Origin: Paenibacillus ginsengarvi
GTDB taxonomy: Bacteria > Bacillota > Bacilli > Paenibacillales > NBRC-103111
Reading direction: 5' to 3'
DNA: 64,000 nucleotides
Assembly: GCF_003626695.1 (NCBI RefSeq)
Contig: NZ_RBAH01000027.1
Location: 61,515-125,514 of the forward strand
In this document: in pieces, positions 49,821-57,380 of the stretch
Layout of the letters: the number at the start of each line of letters is the position of its first letter
How positions within the stretch are numbered: the stretch's first letter is position 1
Translations under genes and position numbers: made by a program
Notes under the pieces: model-generated
Database searches by the model: none
Told to the model about the DNA's origin: nothing
What the model saw: the letters and a program-made list of their open reading frames with translations, nothing else

Positions 49821-50276
49821 TCAATCTGTTTTTGCGTTAGACACAGCGGCTTTTTGCCAGATGGAGCGGACTTCGGAAGCGATCCTGACGCGGAACGCAT
49901 CGCCGCTTTCCGTATCTCCTTCCGCCGATTCGGGGCACAGGAGCAGATCCGCATCGGGATAATCGGCCGTCATGACCGAGCTGTTCGCCGATATGAGGAT
50001 GACGTAGCGGAAGCTGCCGCTTTTCAGCCGCTGGCAAACCGTGTTGACCGCGCTCGCCCCCTCCGGGCTGTCTGTGTAATGGAATGCCGGATATGTAACG
50101 ATTCTGCCCTTGTAAGGCACTTCGATGCAGTCCATGACGTCGCGCAAAAACTCCAGCTCCTGCGTCGCTTCCCATGGCTGCTCGAAGCCCGTCAAGCCGG
50201 TTACCGGCAGCAGGCATGTATCGAGGTACGGACTCAGCCCTTCCCAGTCCGATTTTGCGATATCGCTAAATTTCAA
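49821..50276 (-). CDS. ypiF: DUF2487 family protein YpiF
   Basis: The 151-residue cytoplasmic protein matches YpiF by position, directly before qcrA, and by pattern: MKFSDIAKSDWEGLSPYLDTCLLPV, VPYKGRIVTYPAFHY and VILISANSSV. It starts at TTG with AAGGAGTGG upstream. B. subtilis has ypiB-ypiF-qcrA in this order, and an IDEAL-domain gene reminiscent of ypiB lies just upstream here too. Function unknown; a link to bc-complex assembly is suggested only by the conserved location. Confidence 0.85.
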   Translation of the reverse strand: MKFSDIAKSDWEGLSPYLDTCLLPVTGLTGFEQPWEATQELEFLRDVMDCIEVPYKGRIVTYPAFHYTDSPEGASAVNTVCQRLKSGSFRYVILISANSSVMTADYPDADLLLCPESAEGDTESGDAFRVRIASEVRSIWQKAAVSNAKTD

Positions 50277-50448
50277 AGCTCGTCCACTCCTTGTATCTCT
50301 GTTCTCCGCAAGGCGCCTCCACAGCGCCTATAATAATGTAGCACAACCTCGAGCCGAAAGCGACAGGCGCTTATAGCGCTAAACGGCAAAAAGACGGTTG
50401 AACTGGGTGTTCACCGTCTGTTCGCCATCTGCATATCGCTCCGCTTCC

Positions 50449-50634
50449 TCAGGAATGAAGCTGCTTCCACTGCTCGGTTAGTGCCAGAAACGACTGTTCG
50501 TCCCCTCTCTCCAGCGCGCTGTCGATTTCCCGGTATAGAGTCTGTTCCCTCATCTTGCGTATCGCTTCGTCGAGAACCATTTCTGCGAAAAGCCCTAACA
50601 TCGCCCCATAACCGGAAACGTCCATTTTTTCCAA
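50449..50634 (-). CDS. Small IDEAL-domain protein
   Basis: This 61-residue protein consists of a short N-terminal helix and an IDEAL domain (about residues 30-58, LYREIDSALERGDEQSFLALT). IDEAL domains form the C-terminus of YpiB/ComK-regulator-type proteins. In B. subtilis the much longer ypiB sits next to ypiF, so this looks like a minimal relative in the same place. It starts at TTG behind GGGGAGGG; an ATG three codons later is also possible. A longer overlapping frame at 50411-50641 has no such motif. Function unknown, probably protein-protein interaction. Confidence 0.78.
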   Translation of the reverse strand: MEKMDVSGYGAMLGLFAEMVLDEAIRKMREQTLYREIDSALERGDEQSFLALTEQWKQLHS

Positions 50635-50690
50635 GGCGCATCCCTCCCCATATGGATATCGAGCCTACTCGGAGGAAGCGGACGAATCGT

Positions 50691-51200
50691 TTACAACTCG
50701 CCCTTGTATTCTCTTCCTTTCAGCACATAGCTCTCCATCGTTCGCTTCATTCGCTCTAGATCAGACTCCGTAAGCTCGCGGACAACTTTGGCCGGCGAAC
50801 CGAGCGATAGCGTATAGCTCGGTATTTGTTTGTTCTCCGTAACGAGAGAACCCGCCCCTATTAAAGCATATTCACCGATGTCCGCCCCGTTTAGGACGAT
50901 CGCCCCCATGCCGATTAATGTGCCGCTGCCTATCGTGCATCCGTGGATGATCGCTCCGTGCCCGACCGATACCCCGTCGCCTACGAGCAGCGGCTGATCC
51001 GTATTGACGTGGCCGATACATCCGTCCTGTATGTTCGTTCGCCGGCCGATGCGAATCGGCGCCAAGTCTCCTCGGAGCACGGTGTTGTACCAGACGGATC
51101 CTTCTTCGCCAATGGTTACGTCACCAATCAATTGAATCCCTTCCGCCAAATAGACGGATGGATGGACGACGGGAAAGGCTTGTTTGTATCGATGCAGCAT
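50691..51200 (-). CDS. Gamma-carbonic anhydrase-like hexapeptide-repeat protein
   Basis: The 169-residue protein is a left-handed beta-helix with hexapeptide repeats (IGDVTIGEEGSVWYNTVLRGDLAPIRIG split). It has the gamma-carbonic-anhydrase metal region, with GHVNTD, VSVGHGAIIHGC (two His ligands) and the C-terminal GSPAKVVREL. Family members such as YtoA and PaaY bind zinc. True carbonic anhydrase activity is often unproven in this group. CGGAGAG precedes the ATG. It stands between the IDEAL gene and an unknown gene on the same strand. Confidence 0.88.
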   Translation of the reverse strand: MLHRYKQAFPVVHPSVYLAEGIQLIGDVTIGEEGSVWYNTVLRGDLAPIRIGRRTNIQDGCIGHVNTDQPLLVGDGVSVGHGAIIHGCTIGSGTLIGMGAIVLNGADIGEYALIGAGSLVTENKQIPSYTLSLGSPAKVVRELTESDLERMKRTMESYVLKGREYKGEL

Positions 51201-51272
51201 TGTTATGTTCTCTCCGTTTCTGTTAGGGCGTGTGAACTAACACGCCGTAGGATGGAAATGGAGAAAATTGTA

Positions 51273-52403
51273 TCAAGCGAGCGATCCGCTGTCAATGACG
51301 ACCGGGATCGTTTCTTCATCGGGTACGTACGTTCCGGAGGCGACGCTTTCGCCAAGCTTCGTAAACAGGATCGTATGCCTGCCGCTCTCGTCTTCTCCGA
51401 TCCGGACGAGTCCGAGATGCATCAGCATTCGCACGATCCGCTGTTCGAATATCGATTCCGGGGAATCGTAATAAAACGGCTTGATCAGCGGACAAAGAAC
51501 GTCCCCGAGCGATTGGACGCTGACCCAATCTGACGCGAGCCGGCCGGTCCAGTATACAAGCGATTGCAGATTCGGTATCGGGCCTTTGTACAACTTGAGC
51601 CAGAAGCGGTATACCGACGCGATATTTTCCCGTTTACCCCGAAGCACGACCTCAGTTCCGATGCCGGTCAGCTCCAGCCGTCCGGGCAGCTCCTGGATGT
51701 AGCCCTGATAGTAGCAGTAGTCGTACAAAAACGACAGCCGGTCGGGCAAATCGCGGTATTTGCGACCATAACCGAAACGCCACCCCCCTTTTGCCACCGG
51801 CTCCTCCTTGATCGCAAGTGTATCCAGCAGGTGCAGCAGAGTGCGCTTGTAGATCGCTCCGTCCGACGTCAAAATCACTTCGTTGTGATATATATAATGA
51901 AGCAAGGCATACAGATCATGGGCGATCAGGTTCTGTTCGTCCCTGTAAACGTCCGGTTCGTCGGCAAATTCGAGCTTCGTGCCAAACGTGCGCACCATCG
52001 AATCGGTAAACCGCTTCTTCAAATCTTGCGGGAATTGAAACAAATATTTCGTCGTTTGGGAATGTCCGTTGAACAGCCAGCCGCGCTGCCGGAAGCTTGC
52101 GATCATCTCGCGCGCGCTGCGTTTTGGTTCGGCTTCGCCGAATTTCGACTGCTGGGCCCGGGCGATCAGCTCTTCCAGACTGAACAGGTCGCGCATTTCG
52201 AACAGGATGGAATTGAGAAAGCGAATATCCTCCAGCTCCAGCGCGTTCAGTTGTTTTTCAAAAACGTCTCTCCGGTTCACATGCGACAAAATGGACTGGA
52301 TCAGTTCATTTTTCGAATGTCCGTTGCATTTGCAGTCATAGGTGTTCGCGATATTGCTTAGTTGTCCGATATCGGCATAGCAAAGCATGTCGGCCAGGTT
52401 CAT
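51273..52403 (-). CDS. Conserved protein of unknown function with winged-helix-like segments
   Basis: The 376-residue soluble protein has no signal peptide and no catalytic motif I recognise. Its N-terminal ~50 residues resemble a SAP/helical segment with three cysteines (CYADIGQ, YDCKCNGHSK). The middle and C-terminal parts look like repeated winged-helix units (residues ~155-215 and ~320-365), a pattern also seen in the non-catalytic N-terminal part of bacterial XPB-like proteins. It would thus be a helicase-associated domain protein without a helicase; that is inference. AAGGAGG precedes the ATG. Confidence 0.6.
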   Translation of the reverse strand: MNLADMLCYADIGQLSNIANTYDCKCNGHSKNELIQSILSHVNRRDVFEKQLNALELEDIRFLNSILFEMRDLFSLEELIARAQQSKFGEAEPKRSAREMIASFRQRGWLFNGHSQTTKYLFQFPQDLKKRFTDSMVRTFGTKLEFADEPDVYRDEQNLIAHDLYALLHYIYHNEVILTSDGAIYKRTLLHLLDTLAIKEEPVAKGGWRFGYGRKYRDLPDRLSFLYDYCYYQGYIQELPGRLELTGIGTEVVLRGKRENIASVYRFWLKLYKGPIPNLQSLVYWTGRLASDWVSVQSLGDVLCPLIKPFYYDSPESIFEQRIVRMLMHLGLVRIGEDESGRHTILFTKLGESVASGTYVPDEETIPVVIDSGSLA

Positions 52404-52491
52404 AGCGATCCTCCTTTGCTTTACTAACCATTATCGCTATTTTTGTAAAAATTAAACGCCGCCTGGGAAAAATCGTCCGCCTTTCTTGAAC

Positions 52492-52540
52492 AAAAAAAGC
52501 CCGGGATTCGCCGAAGCAATCCGCTTCGCGTCCCGGGGCT
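52492..52540 (-). terminator. Intrinsic terminator of the histidine phosphatase gene
   Basis: On the minus strand, a long GC-rich stem (52528-52540 with 52499-52511, plus inner pairs) ends in seven T residues, 18 nt after the stop. Confidence 0.88.
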
Positions 52541-52558
52541 AATATTTGTACCTTCCGC

Positions 52559-53134
52559 TTACACTTCCATATGAGCCGTGCAATTGAATAACGGACAAGT
52601 CCAGCCATCCACGCTCCGCTGTATGATGCTGACCGACGTATTCTGCAGCGAGCCCTCAGGCATGACGTCCAGAACGCCCTCCAAGAGTACGGCGATAAAA
52701 GCGCCATGCGTAACGACAAGCACGCGTTTGCCGGGATAAGCGGCATGCAGCTCTTCCAGGCACTCGATTCCCCGCTCAAACATTTGCCCGCTCGTTTCAA
52801 TGCCGTGGTCCAGCTTCTTCCAGTCCGCTCCATAAGCCGCTTCGCGCTCTTCCAGCGTAGTGCCGTCGAGTCGTCCCCACGTCCGCTCACGCAGACGACG
52901 GTCGGCGAGTGCCGGTCCGATTCCGGCAATGCCCGCGATAATGTCCGCCGTCTCCTTCGCCCGGGAAAGATCGCTGCTTACGATCAAGTCCCAGCGCTCC
53001 TGCTTCAGCCGTTCGCCGAGCGTGCTTGCCTGCCCCCTTCCGGTTTCATTCAAAGGAATATTTTGTTGGCCCTGCAGTCTGCCGGCCGCATTCCAATCCG
53101 TCATTCCGTGACGAATCAGTCCGAACGTAGTCAT
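52559..53134 (-). CDS. Histidine phosphatase (phosphoglycerate mutase-like) family protein
   Basis: The 191-residue protein opens with the catalytic FGLIRHGMTDWN (RHG, residues ~7-9), followed by SSDLSRAKETADII and LVVTHGAFIAVLLEG with the second active-site His. GGAGG precedes the ATG. The family covers cofactor-dependent phosphoglycerate mutases, alpha-ribazole phosphatases and broad-specificity phosphatases. Size and motifs fit a phosphatase more than a mutase, but the substrate is unknown. It is flanked by a terminator on each side and is probably monocistronic. Confidence 0.9.
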   Translation of the reverse strand: MTTFGLIRHGMTDWNAAGRLQGQQNIPLNETGRGQASTLGERLKQERWDLIVSSDLSRAKETADIIAGIAGIGPALADRRLRERTWGRLDGTTLEEREAAYGADWKKLDHGIETSGQMFERGIECLEELHAAYPGKRVLVVTHGAFIAVLLEGVLDVMPEGSLQNTSVSIIQRSVDGWTCPLFNCTAHMEV

Positions 53135-53169
53135 GATGCGTTCCTCCAGCTTGTCGTGTAAGTTTCGTG

Positions 53170-53200
53170 AAAAGAAACGACCTCCTGATCAAGAGGTCGT
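53170..53200 (-). terminator. Intrinsic terminator of the sigma/anti-sigma operon
   Basis: Minus-strand perfect 8-bp stem (53193-53200 with 53177-53184) followed by TTTCTTTT, 8 nt after the anti-sigma stop. Confidence 0.8.
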
Positions 53201-53208
53201 GTAAGCCG

Positions 53209-53808
53209 TTATGCTTTTGTACGGGATAACCAGTTCATAATGAGGATCGTCCCGGTAAAGCCAAGCAGCGAGATGACGATCATATAATCCGGCACGCTGC
53301 GGATAGGGCCCATCGTTACCATATACGGGTCCTTCAGGCTCGCCGTCGCGACCGGGAGAGATTTGGTTTTATTCGATATGCTGTTCAGATCGGTCGATAC
53401 GCTCGCCACCGGCTTGAGCCCGTATTTCGGCGTCTTGTCCGCTCCTACTCCCGCAATGGCAAACACGAAGCCGAAGATGAACAAAGTCATGCACAACGCC
53501 ACAACGGCGGCCAAATTGCGGCGCATCTTGTAGGAGAAAGCGTACAGCTTGCTTGGAACCGGCATACGCCACGATTCATCGGCATAAATGCGACTCATAA
53601 CTTGATTCGATACGGGGACGTATTCCACCCGCTCCTCATTGCCTTGCGCGGTGCCCCGGATCAACTCCAAACTTTCCATCCATATATCGAATTCTTCGCG
53701 GCACGATTCACACTGCTCAATATGCTGGTCGACGGCTTGGCGCCGATCGTCATCCTCGGGCAAATCCCAATAGGCACCCAGCCACTCCTGAACATGTTGG
53801 CATTTCAT
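53209..53808 (-). CDS. Zinc-finger anti-sigma factor, membrane-bound
   Basis: The 199-residue protein begins with a zf-HC2/ZAS-type zinc motif (Cys3, then His29-x3-Cys33-x2-Cys36 in HIEQCESC), as in anti-ECF-sigma proteins. Two membrane helices (residues ~100-125 and ~175-195) follow with a short extracytoplasmic loop between. I start it at the ATG at 53808 with AAGGGATG upstream; an in-frame codon at 54174 would lie inside the sigma gene. It follows the sigma gene by 16 bp. It would hold the sigma factor at the membrane until a surface signal releases it; the signal is unknown. Confidence 0.88.
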   Translation of the reverse strand: MKCQHVQEWLGAYWDLPEDDDRRQAVDQHIEQCESCREEFDIWMESLELIRGTAQGNEERVEYVPVSNQVMSRIYADESWRMPVPSKLYAFSYKMRRNLAAVVALCMTLFIFGFVFAIAGVGADKTPKYGLKPVASVSTDLNSISNKTKSLPVATASLKDPYMVTMGPIRSVPDYMIVISLLGFTGTILIMNWLSRTKA

Positions 53809-53824
53809 CGTTGATTCATCCCTT

Positions 53825-54406
53825 CTACTCTTTGAAGACGGGCTCCATGTACGGCTCAAGCTGCATTTTGATGCTTGCTCGAGCGCGGAACAAGAGCGAT
53901 TTGACGGAGCTGACCGTCTGACCCAGAATCGTCGCGATCTCCTGATAATCCAGCTGGTCGTACTCTCGCAATATGAGAGCGGACCGCTGTTTCTCCGGCA
54001 AATTGTTGATCGCGTCCCGGACCAGCGACATTTTCTCATTGCGCAAAATCGTCTGTTCGGGCGTATACTCCGTCGATGCCAAAGACATCGCCACGGACAT
54101 CGCTCCATGGTCGCCGAGCGAAATGCTGACTGCTTTATTTTTACGAAGCTCGCTGAGCACCGTATTGCGCGCAATCGTATAGAGCCATGTCGAGAAGGAC
54201 GCCTCTATCTCGCGGAACGAGTGCAGGCTGCGATAGGCTTTGTAGAACGTTTCGGAGCACAAATCCTCGGCCATCGATTCCATGCGGGCGCTTTTTAGCA
54301 TGTGGTAGATGTACGATAAAATTTTGCGCTCGTAACGCCGCATCAATTCTTCGTAATATTGTACATTCCCGTCCTTGATTTCCCGGATCAACTGGGAATC
54401 GGTCAT
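53825..54406 (-). CDS. ECF RNA polymerase sigma factor
   Basis: The 193-residue protein has sigma region 2 (residues ~20-90, YYEELMRRYERKILSYIYHML and FSTWLYTIARNTVLSELRK) and region 4 (residues ~130-185, LPEKQRSALILREYDQLDYQEIATILGQ and VKSLLFRARASI). I use the ATG at 54406, behind AAGGAGGGG. It is followed by its zinc-finger anti-sigma factor, a standard ECF pair. Autoregulation is likely, but I could not identify a clear ECF promoter in the structured 380-bp region upstream. Confidence 0.93.
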   Translation of the reverse strand: MTDSQLIREIKDGNVQYYEELMRRYERKILSYIYHMLKSARMESMAEDLCSETFYKAYRSLHSFREIEASFSTWLYTIARNTVLSELRKNKAVSISLGDHGAMSVAMSLASTEYTPEQTILRNEKMSLVRDAINNLPEKQRSALILREYDQLDYQEIATILGQTVSSVKSLLFRARASIKMQLEPYMEPVFKE

Positions 54407-54789
54407 TACAAGCGCCCCTCCTTGCATTCCCGAGTGACGCTCCCAGTCGATAGTCTACTTAGTTGTACTATGACGGGAGCAAAAAGTTGCGCGAAAACGC
54501 GAAAATAGGTATATAAGAAAAACGTCTATCGACGTAACTCAAGGATGAGCGACCGCGTTTTAGCGGAAGTTTCTCTTGGTAAAGAAAGTCGTGTTTTACG
54601 CTTTAACGCTTTACCAAACCTAAACTTTCTTTAATAATGAAAAATTCTGATCGAAGCAATCGCTTTAAGCTATAACAATTCTGCAAATACTAGGAAAAAT
54701 CCTTCTTATTTCGACACGATTCCTAAGAACTTTTGACTATAAGCGGATGCAAATGCGCTATGTAACCGACTAATCGTACGTAAAAACAC
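54407..54789. other. Noncoding region upstream of the ECF sigma gene
   Basis: No gene is evident. The region holds several short inverted repeats, the main one at 54576-54632 listed separately, and AT-rich stretches. The minus-strand leader of the sigma gene would pass through it if transcription started upstream. Confidence 0.45.
54576..54632. repeat. Mutually exclusive hairpins in the sigma-factor upstream region
   Basis: TTGGTAAAG (54576-54584) pairs with CTTTACCAA (54609-54617), while the overlapping AAAGAAAGT (54581-54589) pairs with ACTTTCTTT (54624-54632). Only one can form at a time. This resembles a conformational switch, on either strand. Confidence 0.5.
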
Positions 54790-54866
54790 AAAAAAAAAGA
54801 CCACCGAAACCGGTGGTTGCACAAAGTGCCATATTTTCGGATAGGAGTGGAGAGAAACCATACTGT
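54790..54866 (-). ncRNA. Candidate small RNA with consensus promoter and terminator
   Basis: A perfect promoter on the minus strand would start a transcript near 54866. It runs about 77 nt to an intrinsic terminator: ACCACCG (54800-54806) pairs with CGGTGGT (54811-54817), followed by a nine-T run. The 5' half holds a pyrimidine-rich stretch, TCTCTCCACTCCTATCC, that could pair with Shine-Dalgarno sequences, and a small GCAC/GTGC hairpin. No open frame with a ribosome-binding site fits. It could be a regulatory sRNA or a short attenuated leader. Confidence 0.65.
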
Positions 54867-54872
54867 ACTTTT

Positions 54873-54901
54873 ATTATATGTATACGTTTTCATTTTGTCA
54901 A
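54873..54901 (-). promoter_or_regulatory. Perfect consensus SigA promoter of the candidate sRNA
   Basis: Minus-strand TTGACA (54896-54901) and TATAAT (54873-54878) with exactly 17 bp between. It is one of the two strongest promoters in the window. Confidence 0.85.
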
Positions 54902-54970
54902 CGATTATTTTGAAAACGGTTTCTCCAAATATGAAGTTTTTTTACGGAATGACGCACATTACTTAGACGA

Positions 54971-55021
54971 CAGAAGCGACAAAACGGTTTCATCGTTTTG
55001 TCGCTTCTGCGAAAATTTTTT
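54971..55021. terminator. Long hairpin after tyrA
   Basis: A perfect 16-bp stem (54971-54986 with 54994-55009) begins 12 nt past the tyrA stop. Its T-run (55015-55021) is on the plus strand. On the minus strand no T-run follows, so for tyrA it may act as a 3'-end stabiliser or a weak terminator. Confidence 0.6.
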
Positions 55022-56112
55022 TAGAGCCGGACCTCATAACCATGATGCCCTAGCAGTAGGATGGCGGCATCCATATCGCTTTCGTTGCGGAACGAAAGGC
55101 GCAGTACGCCGGGCACATCCGCCCTGCTCTCGATAATTTGAATATTGCTCAGATTAATCCGGTGATTGCCTAGCAGCGTTGCGATTTGACCGATAATGCC
55201 GGGATGATCCTGAACGTCCACATACACGTCGTACAGTGCCGTAATGACGCCCTTGCGCCGCTCCGGCAGCTGGCTGCGAAACGCCCCCGCCTGCTCGAAC
55301 GCTTGGAAGATGCCGTCGCCGTTTTCCGCTTCGAGAAGCTCTGCGAACTTTCCGATTCCCTCGTTCCAATCGCGGAGAAGCCGCAGCAGAACATGGCGGT
55401 TGTTCAGCAAAATATCTCGCCACATATCCGGATGGCCGGACGCGATACGGGTAATATCGCGAAACCCTCCCGCCGCAAGCAGCCGGTACAACTCGTCCTG
55501 CTCGTTATAACGGGCAACCTGATTCACAAGCGCGACAGCGATAACATGGGGCAAATGGCTGATCGCTCCGACGATCTCGTCATGATGCCGTGCGTCCACC
55601 CGCACGATCTGCGCTTTCGTATGCGTTAGCAAGGCCGCCAGGCGCTCGTACGCTTCCTTCGGCGTCGATTCGTCCGGGGTCAGGACATAAAACGCATTTT
55701 CGTACAAATGGGAAGCCGCGACCTCGACTCCGGACCGTTCCGAACCGGCCATCGGATGACCGCCGATAAAAAAAACGTCCGGGCGCGTATGAGCGGCCGC
55801 ATAAGCGGTTATCGACGCTTTCGTGCTTCCGACGTCGGATATGATGCAGCCCGGCTTCAGCCTCATATGAAGCAGCTTGTCTAAATACAGCTCGAGCAGC
55901 CCGACGGGCACGCATAAAAAAATGAAGTCGGCGTCTGTAGCCGCTTCCTCCAGCGTATCGCACGCAGCGTCGATGACGCCGCGCTTGATCGCTTTATCCA
56001 GCTCTGCCGGATGGATGTCGAAGCCCGCGACGCTAATATCGGCCTGGTTTTTGAAGCATAACGCGAGCGAGCCGCCCATCAATCCGACGCCGACTATGGC
56101 GACTTTGGTCAT
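55021..56112 (-). CDS. tyrA: Prephenate dehydrogenase with ACT domain
   Basis: The 363-residue enzyme oxidatively decarboxylates prephenate to 4-hydroxyphenylpyruvate for tyrosine. It has the NAD loop VAIVGVGLMGGSLAL (residues ~4-18) and the core motifs GGHPMAGSERSG and ISHLPHVIAVALVNQV. A C-terminal ACT domain (residues ~290-363, VYVDVQDHPGIIGQIATLLG) is probably for feedback by aromatic amino acids. I use the ATG at 56112, with AAAGAG 8 nt upstream, rather than the GTG three codons earlier. It is 24 bp downstream of hisC. Confidence 0.94.
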   Translation of the reverse strand: MTKVAIVGVGLMGGSLALCFKNQADISVAGFDIHPAELDKAIKRGVIDAACDTLEEAATDADFIFLCVPVGLLELYLDKLLHMRLKPGCIISDVGSTKASITAYAAAHTRPDVFFIGGHPMAGSERSGVEVAASHLYENAFYVLTPDESTPKEAYERLAALLTHTKAQIVRVDARHHDEIVGAISHLPHVIAVALVNQVARYNEQDELYRLLAAGGFRDITRIASGHPDMWRDILLNNRHVLLRLLRDWNEGIGKFAELLEAENGDGIFQAFEQAGAFRSQLPERRKGVITALYDVYVDVQDHPGIIGQIATLLGNHRINLSNIQIIESRADVPGVLRLSFRNESDMDAAILLLGHHGYEVRL

Positions 56113-56136
56113 TTCATTCACTCTTTACAGGTAGAA

Positions 56137-57237
56137 TTAAGCCTGAACCGCAACTTCTTGCAGTACCTGCTCGAGCGCGGCGATAAACTTAGCGTTTTGC
56201 TCCGCGCTGCCGATCGTGACGCGAATTTTCGTCGGATAGCCGAGCGCATGGCCGCCCCGGACGATAAGCCCCTTGCGCAGCAGCGAATCAAACACCTCTT
56301 TGGCCGGACGTGAAACATCAACCATGATGAAATTGCCGTACGCCGGGAAATAGTCCAGACCAAGACGTTTGAATTCGCCGGTCAAATAGGCGATGCCTTT
56401 CGCGTTTTGCTCGCGGCAGTAAGCGATGAAGTCCTGATCCTTGACGGCCGCTTTGGCGGCGGCTTGGGCAAACCGGTTCGTATTAAACGGCTCGCGCACC
56501 TGATTGATGGCATGAATTACGTCCGGATGACCTACGCCGTAACCAATCCGCAGCGAGGCGAGCCCGTATATTTTCGAGAACGTGCGCAGCGTAATAACGT
56601 TCTTATAACGCGAGATCACTTCGATGCCGTCGGATAGCTCCGGCGAGCTGCAATATTCGATGTACGCTTCGTCGAGCACAACGAGCACGCTGGACGGAAC
56701 CTGCTGCAGAAACTCCTCCAGCTCCGCCTTCGCCACGACCGTACCGGTCGGATTGTTCGGATTGCATACCCAGACGATTTTCGTCTTGTCGCTTATTTTC
56801 GCCAGCATAGCAGGCAAATCGTGCTTGCCATCCTGCAGCGGCACTTCGATGCAAACGGCGCCTTCGATCTCGCAGTTATGCTTGTACTGCGGGAACGTAT
56901 GAGTCGCCATAACGGTCTCGTCGCCTTGAACCAGATACGCTCTCGCGATCATCAAAATGACGTCGTCGGACCCTGCGCCGAAAATGATCTGATTCGGCTG
57001 AACGCCGAAATGCTCCGCAAGCGCGGCAGTCAGCTCGATGGCGCCGCCGTCCGGGTACAGGCTGGCCGTCTCCAGCTCCGCTACGATCGCTTCTTTCGCT
57101 TTCGGGGAACATCCGAACGGATTTTCGTTGGAAGCCAGCTTGATAACTTCGGAGAGCCCGAGTTCGCGCTTAACCGCTTCGATCGGTTTGCCTGGCTGAT
57201 ATACCGGCAGATGGATAATAGTTTGTTTCGGCTGCAC
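56137..57237 (-). CDS. hisC: Histidinol-phosphate aminotransferase
   Basis: The 366-residue class I PLP enzyme acts in histidine synthesis and, in Bacillus, also in phenylalanine and tyrosine synthesis. It has KLASNENPFGCSPKA, AGSDDVILMIARAYL, CNPNNPTGT, LDEAYIEY and the PLP-lysine segment RTFSKIYGLASLRIGYG. The start is the GTG at 57237 with GAGGTG 6 nt upstream; a further upstream ATG lacks a ribosome-binding site. A probable promoter (TGGAAA, 17 bp, TACAAT) lies around 57293-57321. Grouping with tyrA supports a dual aromatic role. Confidence 0.94.
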   Translation of the reverse strand: MQPKQTIIHLPVYQPGKPIEAVKRELGLSEVIKLASNENPFGCSPKAKEAIVAELETASLYPDGGAIELTAALAEHFGVQPNQIIFGAGSDDVILMIARAYLVQGDETVMATHTFPQYKHNCEIEGAVCIEVPLQDGKHDLPAMLAKISDKTKIVWVCNPNNPTGTVVAKAELEEFLQQVPSSVLVVLDEAYIEYCSSPELSDGIEVISRYKNVITLRTFSKIYGLASLRIGYGVGHPDVIHAINQVREPFNTNRFAQAAAKAAVKDQDFIAYCREQNAKGIAYLTGEFKRLGLDYFPAYGNFIMVDVSRPAKEVFDSLLRKGLIVRGGHALGYPTKIRVTIGSAEQNAKFIAALEQVLQEVAVQA

Positions 57238-57320
57238 GGATTTCACCTCTATAAGAAGATTGGAATACATACTAGCAATAAATAGTATTGTAGCTTATTT
57301 GCATCTAGCTTTCCAGCAAA

Positions 57321-57366
57321 AGAAAACGTCCGGGGCACATAGGCTGCTTAAGCCGCCTACACGGAC
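57321..57366 (-). terminator. Intrinsic terminator of the GntR-SBP gene
   Basis: On the minus strand, GTCCG and CGGAC (57362-57366, 57328-57332) close a long hairpin with an inner 8-bp near-perfect stem. GTTTTCTTTTG follows. It lies just after the stop at 57381. Confidence 0.72.
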
Positions 57367-57380
57367 GCTGCTGGAACAGC

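Noticed and set aside
54790..54866. Short reading frame starting at an ATG inside the candidate small RNA.
   Set aside because: There is no Shine-Dalgarno sequence, and the frame would have to run through the terminator T-run.
54813..55136. 107-codon plus-strand frame between the sigma gene and tyrA.
   Set aside because: It crosses the candidate sRNA promoter, the long tyrA hairpin and the tyrA C-terminus, and has no ribosome-binding site.
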